Of a DNA stretch of 64,000 bases, positions 55,714-64,000 are shown in pieces (the first letter of the stretch is position 1; every line of letters begins with the position of its first letter). The notes under the pieces are model-generated. The model saw only the letters and a program-made list of their open reading frames with translations. It was not told the DNA's origin and searched no databases. Origin of the DNA: Martelella sp. AD-3 (GTDB lineage: Bacteria; Pseudomonadota; Alphaproteobacteria; Rhizobiales; Rhizobiaceae); the NCBI RefSeq assembly GCF_001578105.1, contig NZ_CP014275.1:2294001-2358000 (forward strand), in the 5' to 3' direction. Both the position numbers and the translations under genes were made by a program.

Positions 55714-55931
55714 ACGCGGAGCGTCATCCGGACATGTCCGACAAAGACAAGCCCAAGCGCCGCCGACATAAGAGAAACAACGAACTCGACAGGGCGATCG
55801 CCATAGTCAATCTCGGCGGAGATATTCGAGCTGCTGCAGCGGCTACAGGCTTACCCGAAACCCAGGTTCAGCAGGCCTGTGAACTTCATCGGTTGCGGCA
55901 ACTTACGAAGCGACCTCGACGTCGCAAGTAG
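55710..55931 (+). CDS. Small basic helix-turn-helix-like protein
   Basis: The 73-residue product is very basic at both ends (KPKRRRHKRNN and KRPRRRK) with a helix-turn-helix-like centre (GDIRAAAAATGLPETQVQQACEL). It is coupled to the zinc-ribbon gene by an ATGA overlap. The pair lies at the edge of the prophage and may be phage cargo. No family is recognised. Confidence 0.6.
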   Translation: MNAERHPDMSDKDKPKRRRHKRNNELDRAIAIVNLGGDIRAAAAATGLPETQVQQACELHRLRQLTKRPRRRK

Positions 55932-56004
55932 TCCTACAGACTTCACCCGCCCCGCGTTAAGACACAGACTACTGGAAAGGCCTGTCCTTCCGGTTAGATG
56001 CTGA

Positions 56005-56328
56005 CTACCCGCCCTTCAGCGCCTTGAGCACCTGCATCAGCCCATCCGAGAGCCACACCCCAAACCCGGTCCCGGCCATGGCGGCGCCGAGGATGTAACC
56101 CCGGCCGATCTGCTTGATCTTCTGGTATTCGGCGACGAACTCCTCGGTTTCGCCGATCCGCTGTGACAGGGCCTTGTTCTGCTCGAGCAGACGTTCGTTC
56201 TGGTGCTCGACCGTGTTCAGCCGGTCGTGGATTTCATCATTGCCGCTGCGGTTTTCGTCCACCTTGCGGATCAGGGCATCGAGCTTGCCCTGAACCTCTC
56301 CAAGATGACGCGCGAGATCGACCGTCAT
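56005..56328 (-). CDS. Phage protein with coiled coil and C-terminal membrane helix
   Basis: The 107-residue product has a long charged helix (LGEVQGKLDALIRKVDENRS to QRIGETEEFVAEY) and a terminal hydrophobic segment (GYILGAAMAGTGFGVWLSDG). The layout resembles phage lysis accessory proteins such as spanin or holin partners, and it follows the holin-like gene. The family is uncertain. Confidence 0.7.
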   Translation of the reverse strand: MTVDLARHLGEVQGKLDALIRKVDENRSGNDEIHDRLNTVEHQNERLLEQNKALSQRIGETEEFVAEYQKIKQIGRGYILGAAMAGTGFGVWLSDGLMQVLKALKGG

Positions 56329-56340
56329 GCCCTGCCCTCG

Positions 56341-56763
56341 TTATTTGATGATTGTGCGTAGCCCGGCAACGCCCGAGCCGACATAGAAGACCCACTGGAT
56401 CATGTTCCCCGCCCAGGCATCGAGCGGGGCGGGAAAGGCGGCGATCGTCCAGGGCTGCGCATAGATGCAGTCCGGGCACCAGAGCATGTTGTAGAGGCAG
56501 ATCGCCGCCCACCAGATGGCAAGCGGCACGAGGAAGAAACCGGCGAACAGCCAGAACCACGGCACGGTGAACTTGGCCTTGTTGAGCGCCGTCATCTCGC
56601 GGGTCTCGGCAACGACCTGTCTAAGGTATTCGGCCGTCAGTTCCGCCTTGATCTTCTCGCGGTCGTTTGCCTGTTCCGCCCGCTGTTCGATCAGGTCGAC
56701 GGCGCGGTCGAGAAGACCGCCCGCGCCCATCTTGGCGAGCCATGTCAGAAGTGCGGCGATCAT
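56341..56763 (-). CDS. Holin-like phage membrane protein
   Basis: I choose the ATG at 56763, inside the stop codon of the endolysin gene; a GTG two codons earlier is the alternative. The 140-residue protein has a charged amphipathic N-terminal half and two strong membrane helices (FWLFAGFFLVPLAIWWAAICLY in pieces and IQWVFYVGSGVAGL). Position next to the endolysin supports a holin that releases it to the cell wall. Confidence 0.8.
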   Translation of the reverse strand: MIAALLTWLAKMGAGGLLDRAVDLIEQRAEQANDREKIKAELTAEYLRQVVAETREMTALNKAKFTVPWFWLFAGFFLVPLAIWWAAICLYNMLWCPDCIYAQPWTIAAFPAPLDAWAGNMIQWVFYVGSGVAGLRTIIK

Positions 56764-57704
56764 ACCCACACCTCGTGACCGGTCAGCGTGTTGATCCGGC
56801 GCGCGATGACATCGCGGTAGCGCCAGGCGAACCAGAGGGCGGCGACGACGGCCACGCCCCCGACAATCCAGCCAACCGGCAGGCCGGAGACCCAGGCGAG
56901 CGCGCCGGTTACCGCTGCGGATGCCCCGGATTTCTGAGTGGCATCCCTCACGGCTTTCATATCCCGGCGCAGCTGGGCAATGGTCGCCGGGCCGATGATG
57001 CCGTCATTCTTCAGATGCGGATGCGCCATCTGATAGGCGAGCACGGCCGCCCTGGTCTTCTCGCCGAACCAGCCATCGATCGCGCCGGGATCGAAACCGC
57101 GTTTTGTCAACATGGTCTGGACATCGCGCACGACGGGATCGCCGGTTTCCGGCACAGTGCCCGTGACCTTTCGCGGAATGCCTTCGGGCGCGGCGGCATC
57201 CACACCGGTATACACGCCCTGTTCGAACAGCAGCGCCTCTTCCCGGCGCCGGCGCACGAGACCGGGCAGGCGCTTGCCCTTGGAGGTGTTGTAGTGCGAG
57301 GCGAGATAGTCGGCCGCCGCCTTCAGCTTGCCGGCGCGCCAGAGTGTGCCGAAGCGCCATTTGCTGACCACGCGACCACCGAGATTGTAAGCGGCGCTGG
57401 TTGCGGCATCGAGCTGATACTGCGTGCAATCCGCCGGCGAATGGGCGACGACTTCTTTCGCATAGCCCTGATTGAGGACGGCGCGGAAGATCCGGTCGCC
57501 GTCCGCGACCGAGATTGTCGTCTTGCCGGGCACGATCTTCGTGATCCCGATCTTTGCCAGTTCCAGCCGGCAATAGGGCGAGTTCATGGTGAAGCCGGCA
57601 AAGAGCGTCGGCGTGCCGGTCGGGTCGAGATAGGCGACAGTGGGCGCGCCCTCGTGACCGCGCACGAAGGCTGCCCCCGGTTCTGAGACCGTGGTGATTT
57701 CCAT
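56760..57704 (-). CDS. Phage endolysin: lysozyme, peptidoglycan-binding and membrane segment
   Basis: The 314-residue product begins with a GH24 lysozyme-like domain whose catalytic Glu is in VRGHEGAPTVAYLDPTGTPT (residue 18) and which continues to LPGLVRRRREEALLFEQG. A peptidoglycan-binding domain follows at about 195-240 (VQTMLTKRGFDPGAIDGWFGEKT). A membrane helix near the C terminus (LPVGWIVGGVAVVAALWFAW) is unusual for this class and may tether the enzyme. It cleaves the murein at the end of infection. Confidence 0.92.
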   Translation of the reverse strand: MEITTVSEPGAAFVRGHEGAPTVAYLDPTGTPTLFAGFTMNSPYCRLELAKIGITKIVPGKTTISVADGDRIFRAVLNQGYAKEVVAHSPADCTQYQLDAATSAAYNLGGRVVSKWRFGTLWRAGKLKAAADYLASHYNTSKGKRLPGLVRRRREEALLFEQGVYTGVDAAAPEGIPRKVTGTVPETGDPVVRDVQTMLTKRGFDPGAIDGWFGEKTRAAVLAYQMAHPHLKNDGIIGPATIAQLRRDMKAVRDATQKSGASAAVTGALAWVSGLPVGWIVGGVAVVAALWFAWRYRDVIARRINTLTGHEVWV

Positions 57705-57765
57705 TTTCTGTTTTCCCTTGAATTATTCGCCGGACAGGCCGGCATTACATCAGGCCGACAAATGA

Positions 57766-58122
57766 TCAGGCAAAGCGTTCGGCCGGCGTTGCCGGTTCGG
57801 GCGCGACCTGGAAGGTCGCCAGTTCCGCCGGCAGCACAGCACCGTCGGTCAGGCGGAGATTTACGTGGTAGCCGTCGACGGTTTCCATCACCGGATATGC
57901 GATGCCGTCCCCAGCCGTGCGCGTCTCGCCGGTCGGCGCATAGACGAGACCGTCGCACGCAGCCCCGACGGATTTAAGCACCAGCATGCCCTCAGGCAGG
58001 CCGGCGTCCTGATACCCGAGGTGTGCGGGCTCGTCCTCTTCGGCGGGGACTGTCACGCCCGCAACTTCGAGTACCGCCAAGGCATCGGCATGATCCGCAA
58101 ATCTGAGATAATAATCGATCAT
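57766..58122 (-). CDS. Unknown phage protein (118 aa)
   Basis: The start at 58122 (MIDYYLRFADHADALAVLEVAGV) overlaps the preceding gene by four bases. The compact acidic protein has no motif I recognise. Similar small proteins occur between fibre genes and lysis genes in rhizobial phages. Confidence 0.75.
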   Translation of the reverse strand: MIDYYLRFADHADALAVLEVAGVTVPAEEDEPAHLGYQDAGLPEGMLVLKSVGAACDGLVYAPTGETRTAGDGIAYPVMETVDGYHVNLRLTDGAVLPAELATFQVAPEPATPAERFA

Positions 58123-59234
58123 GATGAAAGCCTCCGCAGTTCGGCATCGGTCACGGCGAAAGGCCATACGATGCTTTGATCTGTTGCCATATTGGTTGGG
58201 TTTGCAATCAGGCTCGTCGACCATCCAAGTCGGGTATCGGCAATCTCGGTAGCGCCGGTCGGGCCTGATATGACGCTTTCGCCGTTCACCGACATCGCGA
58301 TTGTCGGCCCGTCACGACGGATGGCGATCTTATAGGTCTCGCCGGGCAGCGCGTCCGTATTGGTAAAAAGCGACGTGTCACCGCCGAAGAACACTTTCCC
58401 GTTGCCAGAAGCTGCACCGGCCCTGATCGTTTTGCCGTTGGCGCCCTGAAGGAACAGAACAAAGGCTGTGGTATTATCGCTCCACGACATCCATGCGGCG
58501 TCCAGCACCAGCGTCCACTGTTCGCGGCTGAGGAGGCCGTTCAAGGCCGGGGTGAGGAACGCCTTGTCGGCTGGACGGGTAACAGCGCTGCCGTCAGTGG
58601 GGATATAGGATGTCGCGTGATCGCCCACCTCAACCTGCCAGCCCCAACTATCGATGGCCGCACCGGCAGGCGGCGTGTCTGTCCCGTCAATCCCGTCGAA
58701 TGGATCGACTCGCCAGTTCACCGACGTGCTTTCCATCCCCTCCGGCCAAGTAACTGTAAAACGGATGCGCTGCCACTCACTCGTGAGACCGTCGATCGTT
58801 GTCGACATCAGTGCCTCCAATCCCGTTGAGCCATAGCCATAGAGACGGCACTTTCCGCCCAGCTCCATGGCATCGGCAGTCCGCAACCAGACCGAAAAAG
58901 TCTGCGTCTGGCCAGAAGGGTTGCCAAAGGCAATGCGCTGGACGATAGGGTCTTTCTCTCCGCTACATACGCTCCTGATTGCATCCGGCGTTCCGTCCGG
59001 AGCGATATACCCCTGGGTCGAAGTGCAGCGCTGGCTGCCAAGACTGCCCAAATCCGCAGAACGCGAGAACAAATTCGTCGCCGGCCCTTCCAGCAGCAAT
59101 TGCCGCCGCCCATTGGTATAGTCGAAGCGCGGCACGTCCGCCGCCGCTGTGTGGATCAGGCCGTCCGCGCCGATATAGGTCGCCGTGCCTGGACGGGTGA
59201 AGTTTATCATCTCGGCAAATGCTTTAGGCTGCAT
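58119..59234 (-). CDS. Phage tail-associated protein with lectin-like domains
   Basis: The start at 59234 has a GGAG site and gives 371 residues. The N-terminal part (FTRPGTATYIGADGLI, then DYTNGRRQLLLEGPATNL) is a pattern common in phage structural proteins before carbohydrate-binding domains. The rest looks like two jelly-roll domains (FSVWLRTADAME, then WTLVLDAAWMSW). It may bind surface polysaccharide. It overlaps the gene before by 11 bases. Confidence 0.8.
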   Translation of the reverse strand: MQPKAFAEMINFTRPGTATYIGADGLIHTAAADVPRFDYTNGRRQLLLEGPATNLFSRSADLGSLGSQRCTSTQGYIAPDGTPDAIRSVCSGEKDPIVQRIAFGNPSGQTQTFSVWLRTADAMELGGKCRLYGYGSTGLEALMSTTIDGLTSEWQRIRFTVTWPEGMESTSVNWRVDPFDGIDGTDTPPAGAAIDSWGWQVEVGDHATSYIPTDGSAVTRPADKAFLTPALNGLLSREQWTLVLDAAWMSWSDNTTAFVLFLQGANGKTIRAGAASGNGKVFFGGDTSLFTNTDALPGETYKIAIRRDGPTIAMSVNGESVISGPTGATEIADTRLGWSTSLIANPTNMATDQSIVWPFAVTDAELRRLSS

Positions 59235-59583
59235 ATTGATCTCCGGAAAAATCGAGAATTGCGGCTGGCGGGTTGTGATCCGCCCAATATTGCGGGTAGG
59301 TCCAGAAGTCCGGCTCGAAGGCGTATTGGTCACCGGTAAAACCGAGGATCGCCGCCGGGCCGCTCCAGCGTCCCGTTGTCACCTCGCGCGCCTTGTGCCG
59401 CGGATATGTCCAGAAGTCCGGTTCGAATGCGTAGCGCCGGCCGCCAAAATCCAGAATGGCGGTCGGACCGAGCGTCAGGCCGGTCCCAGTATCTTCAGCC
59501 TGCCAGGCGGCGGACGCCCACCAGCGCGTGCGCCCCGGCGGCCGCATGGCCGCGAGGCTCAGTCCGATTGTCAGAGATGGCAT
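59224..59583 (-). CDS. Small phage protein with tandem WTYP repeats
   Basis: The 119-residue product (start MPSLTIGLSLAAMRPPG) has three direct repeats of about 31 residues: AILDFGGRRYAFEPDFWTYP, then AILGFTGDQYAFEPDFWTYP, then a truncated AILDFSGDQYAA that ends at the stop codon. No family is recognised. Repeats of this sort suggest a fibre or receptor-contact role and recent internal duplication. Confidence 0.75.
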   Translation of the reverse strand: MPSLTIGLSLAAMRPPGRTRWWASAAWQAEDTGTGLTLGPTAILDFGGRRYAFEPDFWTYPRHKAREVTTGRWSGPAAILGFTGDQYAFEPDFWTYPQYWADHNPPAAILDFSGDQYAA

Positions 59584-59587
59584 GGTG

Positions 59588-60235
59588 CTACTCCGGCCAG
59601 TGTCTGTCTGAGGCAAAGTCTTCCGGGATCGGTGACAGATCCTTCAGCGCCCGGGCGGCAAAGATATGCGCCTGTTTGTGGGCAAGGGCCGCCTGGCCAA
59701 GCGCATACAGGGTCGCCGCATCCATTTTGTGCGTGCTGTTGTCGGCGGCAATCCAGACGAAGTCGCTGTTACCGCCATGCCAGCGATAGTCGCCGGCCAC
59801 CGCCCCGTCGATCATGGCGCCAAGGGCTGCGGTCGCGGCGCCCGCAATGTTCTCCCGGTCTTCCGCCCGGGACTGGTAGAGAACGCCGTTGAACACGAAG
59901 CCCGCCGCAATCCGGCGGTCCCGCTCGGCATCGACGGCATGGCGCAGAGCACGGTTTGCACGCTCCCGGGCAAAGGTCTCGACTGCATCGCGATGCGCAT
60001 CTACCAGCTCATGGAGATCATCCGGCGTCGGAAAGGCGGCATCGACTTGCCAATCGAGGATCACGGCCGAACCGACGCGCGCACCGGTATCGTCATCGAC
60101 AATATGGCCGGTCCGGAAGTCGCGGCCCGGTTCCGCTTCGGGATAGGCCAGCGACAGAAGATAGCCAAGCGTATCGTGATCGAGATCCGGATTGAGCGCA
60201 TTGGCGCTGTCGGGCGTGAGTGTCGTCGTCGCCAT
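59588..60235 (-). CDS. DUF4376-type phage tail protein
   Basis: The 215-residue product has a helical middle (VDAHRDAVETFARERANRAL) followed by the DUF4376 pattern RIAAGFVFNGVLYQSRAEDRENIAGA. Such proteins sit next to tail fibres and are thought to aid fibre assembly. It joins the fibre gene by a TGATG junction. Confidence 0.85.
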   Translation of the reverse strand: MATTTLTPDSANALNPDLDHDTLGYLLSLAYPEAEPGRDFRTGHIVDDDTGARVGSAVILDWQVDAAFPTPDDLHELVDAHRDAVETFARERANRALRHAVDAERDRRIAAGFVFNGVLYQSRAEDRENIAGAATAALGAMIDGAVAGDYRWHGGNSDFVWIAADNSTHKMDAATLYALGQAALAHKQAHIFAARALKDLSPIPEDFASDRHWPE

Positions 60236-61092
60236 TACTGGTTCCTCGCATATTTGGCCCGCACATAGATCTCGCGCACGGCCCAGTCATAGTTCTGGCA
60301 GCGCAGGCCGGTGATGAACATGCCGGCCGGGCAGTCGACCGTGTTGCCGGTGGTCTGGACCGTGCCGATCTCGTAAGTGCCGCTGTCATGCTGGACGCGG
60401 GCGCCGGCAGCGGCCCGGCTGTTGGCATAGGCCGATGCCCGACTTTCGATCCGGTCATGAATGGCTGAATAGGCGTCCGAGCGCCCCCAATTGTTCCAGA
60501 CAGAACCGCTGACATTGCCATCCGCGTGAAGCGTCCAGCCGGCGCCGGCGGCCAGATCACCATTGCTGCGAAACGAATACTCCATCCCGCGCGACCAGAT
60601 GAAGCCATCGCCATTGCTGCGCTGGCCGACCTCGACATAGCTGTTGCCGCCATTGTTGGCGCGGAATTCGATCCGGGCGTCGTTCTGGCCGCTCGCCTGG
60701 AAAGAAGCGAGCGTCGCGCCGTCGAACATCACCCGGACATAGCCGCTGAGCGTTCCGCCATTTTCGGCATAAGCGCCGAGCTTGTGGCGGGCATCCGCCG
60801 CATTTTGGGCCGTCATCAGGTCATTGGTGAAGCCGGTTCCGCCGGCGCTCAAAAACCCGTGCCCGTCCGGATCCACCTCGCCGATCGCGACATCGGCCGC
60901 CCCGTCGAAGACATAGAGCTTCCACGGTTTGGAGGCGGTGCTGATCCACATCGTCCCGCCGGTCGCATAGGCCGGACGTTCCACGCCGCTATGCAGCGAG
61001 AGCGTTGCTGTGCGCCAGCTGTTGATATTGGCCGCAAGCTGCGAGCCATTGGTGACGGTCGGGTCGATCGTCACGTTGCTATACTGCGTCAT
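60235..61092 (-). CDS. Phage tail fibre protein
   Basis: The 285-residue product has a short N-terminal anchoring segment (DPTVTNGSQLAANINSWRTA), a repetitive Gly/Asn-rich shaft (NGGNSYVEVGQRSNGDGFIW, NGDLAAGAGWTLHADGNVSG) and a C-terminal domain with two Cys. It probably contacts the host receptor. It overlaps the J-like gene by four bases. Confidence 0.85.
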   Translation of the reverse strand: MTQYSNVTIDPTVTNGSQLAANINSWRTATLSLHSGVERPAYATGGTMWISTASKPWKLYVFDGAADVAIGEVDPDGHGFLSAGGTGFTNDLMTAQNAADARHKLGAYAENGGTLSGYVRVMFDGATLASFQASGQNDARIEFRANNGGNSYVEVGQRSNGDGFIWSRGMEYSFRSNGDLAAGAGWTLHADGNVSGSVWNNWGRSDAYSAIHDRIESRASAYANSRAAAGARVQHDSGTYEIGTVQTTGNTVDCPAGMFITGLRCQNYDWAVREIYVRAKYARNQ

Positions 61093-64000
61093 GCATGCAC
61101 CTTTCCGTAGCCGGCGGCCACATAGTCGAACGTGCGTTCGACCGGCGTGCCGGACTGGTCTTTGAACACGATGTCAAAGCCGCTCTCATTCTTGTTGGCG
61201 ATCTCGTAGAAGTCGCCGAAGCGAAGCCCCTGAGCCGAGACCGAAAGCCCGGTCAGGCCGAAGTAAGGCGGGTCAAAACCGATACGTCGGCCACCGGGGG
61301 GAACGGCGAGATTGTTGCCGCTCAGGATCCGGTCGGGCATATCGACGGTCAGTTCGGCCCGCGCGACGATCGGCGTGATATTGTCATCGACCGAGGTGAG
61401 GATCAGCCGCATCTGATAGGCTCTTGCCGCCACATCGCCGGTTGCCGCCTCCCGCCAGTCCGACCACAGAGCGCCGGCATCATCCGGATCGTCATCCGTG
61501 GTGCGCATCTCCATGACCGCATTCCACTTCGACGCATCCGCGCCGACAATGCCGTCGAGCGCGCTCAGCACCGGCCATTTGACCATGGTGTCATCGACAT
61601 CCTGCCCATAGACGGAGAGCACCGGCGTCACCCGGGACGTATAGACCGAGCCGAGATCGATCGTGCGCGCCGAGACGTAAGAGCCGGTTGGCAACAGCCC
61701 GCCGTCTTGCCGCTCCGAAAGCCGAAGACCCGGCTCGCCCGCCCGACAGCCGTCAAAACTTCCCGACCAGGCCGGCTGTTCGACAAAGCGCTCGACCGCA
61801 TTCATCGGCGTGGCGCCGACCGTTGTCTGGATCATGGTCGCAAGCGGGCTTTCCACGCCCTGCCGCGTCACCGCTTTGATCAGATAGGTCCCCGGCCGCG
61901 TCGGGATCTGCACGCTGGTCGCATCAACATGATCGAGCTGGGCGCCGGAGGAGCGCCAGGACACGCCCGTCAGCTCCGGCGAATAGCGGATCACGTAGTG
62001 CGACAGGTTCAGCGCCTGAACCGGCGCCCAGGTCAGCGTGGCGACATCGCCGATGACTGCAATATTGAAGCGATCCACATTGGCCGGCGGCGACAACACG
62101 CTTGCCAGATAGACCGCGTCCAGCGTTGCCCAGGGCGAGCGCTGGTTGAGCGCGGCAAAGACGGAGCGAACCCTAAAACTGTAGATCCCCGGATCGAGAT
62201 CCTGCAGGTCGATCGAGACGCTTTCCGTGGTCCCGACAGCAAGCCAGATCCCGCCCTGTCCCTGATACTGGACCTCATAGAGCGTGGCCCGCGTATCATT
62301 CGGCGCGCTCCAGCCGATGGTGACGGCGCCACGGGCCGACACGCCGCCGGCGAGATAGAGATATTCCGCGACCGTGACGTCCGAAGGCGGTAGAAGCGGC
62401 CCGGTCGGATAGGTCGAGAAGGATGGCGGTTCGAGCTCGAGGCCTTTCTCGACGCGATCCCATTTGGTTGCGTCATAGATCAGCGCCGAGACATCGAACT
62501 GATGCTTGTCGTTTTCCGTGATCGACAACACCCGGAACGGGCGTGGCGCTGCATCCGAGCCGGTCAGGATCCACATCGCGCCGGCAATAGGGCGACCCGG
62601 CAAGGCCGAGGACAGGACAAGCGTTTCCGTTTCCCCTGCCCCGGACGTCACCGTTCTGTCTGCGAGACTGCCATCCGGCATGACTACGGTCAGCGTATAG
62701 GCGTCGCCCTCTGCCAATGTCACCGACGCATCGAGCGTCACCGACGCCAGATCATCGGATACCGTCTTCACCCGCCCGCCATAGCGCACGCCGGCATAGG
62801 AGGGATCGGCGACCAGCACCACATCGCCCGGGGCGACATCGGCATGATCGAGCCCGGCGCGATAGGTGACGACCTCGGTCGAATTCTGTTCCGTATCGAG
62901 TAGCCATGCGCCATAGCGATGCGCCTGCCCGCGCGAGCAGCAGCCGATCGCCTGGATCTCGGTCTGGCGAGAGCCATAACGCGCCACCGCATCGGCATCC
63001 TCGACCACTTCGATGGCCGGCATATAATTGTTTGCCGGATCGAACCAGCGGACCAGCACCTGTGTATGACGAGCCGAGAGCGCCGAACCCTGATAGCTGA
63101 ATGTGCCGTCGACCACATTGGCGGGCGTCACCAGCTTGACGGGATCGGCAGGCTTGTCGCAGACCGCCGTGACAGCGCCCGTGCCCCAGTAGACCATCCC
63201 CCGGAACACACCGGCAAAGGCCGTCAGGACGTTGATCGCCTCATCGCGCGAGGTGATCGCGCCGTTGAAGGTATAGCGCGGTTCGGTGCCCCCGAAGCCG
63301 TCATCGACCAATTCGTCGCAATAGCGTGCAATCTCGTAAAGCGCCCATTTGCACACCTGCCCGACATCGACATATTGGCCAAGGCCATAGCGGTCGTTGA
63401 CCACAAGGTCATAAAAAATCCAGGCCGGGTTATCGGTGACCGCGCGCTTGAAGGTCCCATCCCAGACACCCGCATAGCTTCGCGTTTCCGGATCGTAGTT
63501 CGACGGCACGGCAATCTCGATCCCGGCCCAGTCGACCGAGACCGTCGGAATAGCACCGCCGCCGAACTCGGCTGCATCCAGCGTCACGCCCATCACAGCG
63601 CTGTCGGGATAGGTCAGCCGATAATCTTCGATCACCGTATAAGATGACCAGTAGGTCTGGTTGTTCGACGTCGTGCCATTGGCATCCTCGGAAAGCCGGC
63701 GTACGCGGATATACCAAGGCCCGGTCCCGTCCAGCGGAATCCGGTAGGCCCGGACATAGGGCGAGGTGCATTTGCCCGAGATCGTATCGCTGCGGACTTG
63801 GCTCCATGTGCCATCCTCGGTGCGGCGATCGATGGCGATATCGACCGCGTTCTCCTTGACATTGCCATTGTCGGGATCGGTGAAGATCAGCTGCGGCACC
63901 TGAATGGAGACGCGTACCGCCGTAGCCGCAAGATTGGTGATCGCCCGCGTTGCCGACAGATCCTTTTTGATCTCGACGCCGACGCCCTGTTCGTTCTCGA
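61089..64000 (-). CDS. Phage host specificity protein J-like (partial, 5' end outside window)
   Basis: The frame is open to the right edge, giving at least 970 residues. The residues upstream of 63899 (TRAITNLAATAVRVSIQVPQ) continue the J pattern, so the GTG there is not the start. The pattern of J proteins is seen in PAWIFYDLVVNDRYGLGQYV and in later fibronectin-like repeats (PSDVTVAEYLYLAGGVSARG, then PPANVDRFNIAVIGDVATLTWAP). It forms the tail tip and sets host range. Confidence 0.93.
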   Translation of the reverse strand, partial: ENEQGVGVEIKKDLSATRAITNLAATAVRVSIQVPQLIFTDPDNGNVKENAVDIAIDRRTEDGTWSQVRSDTISGKCTSPYVRAYRIPLDGTGPWYIRVRRLSEDANGTTSNNQTYWSSYTVIEDYRLTYPDSAVMGVTLDAAEFGGGAIPTVSVDWAGIEIAVPSNYDPETRSYAGVWDGTFKRAVTDNPAWIFYDLVVNDRYGLGQYVDVGQVCKWALYEIARYCDELVDDGFGGTEPRYTFNGAITSRDEAINVLTAFAGVFRGMVYWGTGAVTAVCDKPADPVKLVTPANVVDGTFSYQGSALSARHTQVLVRWFDPANNYMPAIEVVEDADAVARYGSRQTEIQAIGCCSRGQAHRYGAWLLDTEQNSTEVVTYRAGLDHADVAPGDVVLVADPSYAGVRYGGRVKTVSDDLASVTLDASVTLAEGDAYTLTVVMPDGSLADRTVTSGAGETETLVLSSALPGRPIAGAMWILTGSDAAPRPFRVLSITENDKHQFDVSALIYDATKWDRVEKGLELEPPSFSTYPTGPLLPPSDVTVAEYLYLAGGVSARGAVTIGWSAPNDTRATLYEVQYQGQGGIWLAVGTTESVSIDLQDLDPGIYSFRVRSVFAALNQRSPWATLDAVYLASVLSPPANVDRFNIAVIGDVATLTWAPVQALNLSHYVIRYSPELTGVSWRSSGAQLDHVDATSVQIPTRPGTYLIKAVTRQGVESPLATMIQTTVGATPMNAVERFVEQPAWSGSFDGCRAGEPGLRLSERQDGGLLPTGSYVSARTIDLGSVYTSRVTPVLSVYGQDVDDTMVKWPVLSALDGIVGADASKWNAVMEMRTTDDDPDDAGALWSDWREAATGDVAARAYQMRLILTSVDDNITPIVARAELTVDMPDRILSGNNLAVPPGGRRIGFDPPYFGLTGLSVSAQGLRFGDFYEIANKNESGFDIVFKDQSGTPVERTFDYVAAGYGKVHA

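Larger units (their letters stand above)
56005..64000 (-). mobile_element. Prophage, tail-fibre and lysis end (continues beyond the window)
   Basis: Nine co-directional genes run from a J-like tail tip protein through fibre and assembly genes to endolysin and holin, coupled by short overlaps or gaps. This is the 3' part of a late operon of a siphovirus-like phage. Head and packaging genes would lie to the right, outside the window. No integrase for it is seen here; the tRNA-Arg fragment at 52030 is a possible attachment site. Confidence 0.85.

Noticed and set aside
61095..62393. 432-codon plus-strand frame over the J-like gene
   Set aside because: Antisense shadow without motifs; the minus-strand frame is a recognisable tail protein.

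Overview
The window is a high-GC chromosomal segment from an alphaproteobacterium, most likely of the order Hyphomicrobiales (Rhizobiales). The evidence is a GcrA-type protein, an SOS box of the alphaproteobacterial form (GTTC-N7-GTTC), TRAP and dipeptide-type ABC uptake operons each beside a LysR gene, and rhizobial-style phage proteins. The genus cannot be fixed from the sequence.

Layout. 1-7.5 kb: end of an MFS transporter, a 1.1 kb stretch without a gene, a LysR regulator convergent with a cyclophilin, a TRAP transporter operon (dctP-dctQ-dctM) and a divergent alpha/beta hydrolase. 7.5-11.6 kb: a co-directional DNA damage cassette (UvrD-like helicase, SRAP/YedK-type protein, DNA polymerase IV) with an SOS box upstream. 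11.7-24.1 kb: a complete type I-C CRISPR-Cas locus on the minus strand, with cas3-cas5c-cas8c-cas7-cas4-cas1-cas2, a leader, and an array of 46 repeats and 45 spacers. An IS256-family element sits inside one spacer with an exact 8-bp target duplication. 24.3-35.7 kb: the early half of a prophage or integrative element. It has a LexA-like repressor with operators on both sides, a leftward early operon ending in a NusG-like gene, and a rightward operon ending in a tyrosine integrase that abuts tRNA-Lys. No late phage genes are present; the cas operon lies where they would be expected. A second, apparently identical IS256 copy lies between the right-hand operators and the integrase operon. 35.7-52 kb: metabolic genes (PhzF, NUDIX, aminotransferase, TetR/cupin, ilvC with a TetR) and a dipeptide-type ABC operon with a nitrilase-family amidohydrolase and an unknown protein, then decayed AraC and glyoxalase fragments and the 3' part of a tRNA-Arg gene. 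52.4-55.2 kb: the methionine importer metNIQ. 56-64 kb: the tail, fibre and lysis end of a second prophage, running off the right edge.

How the parts relate. The two direct IS copies bracket the whole cas operon, the leader and 38 of the 46 repeats, so recombination between them would delete adaptive immunity in one step, and together they could act as a composite transposon. The prophage early operon, cas operon and array all run leftward. The early operon ends in a specialised NusG-like gene and the CRISPR leader holds a boxA-like motif, which raises the possibility that phage-derived antitermination feeds cas or array transcription. The terminal degenerate repeat, the duplicated spacer and the IS-split spacer record the history of the array.
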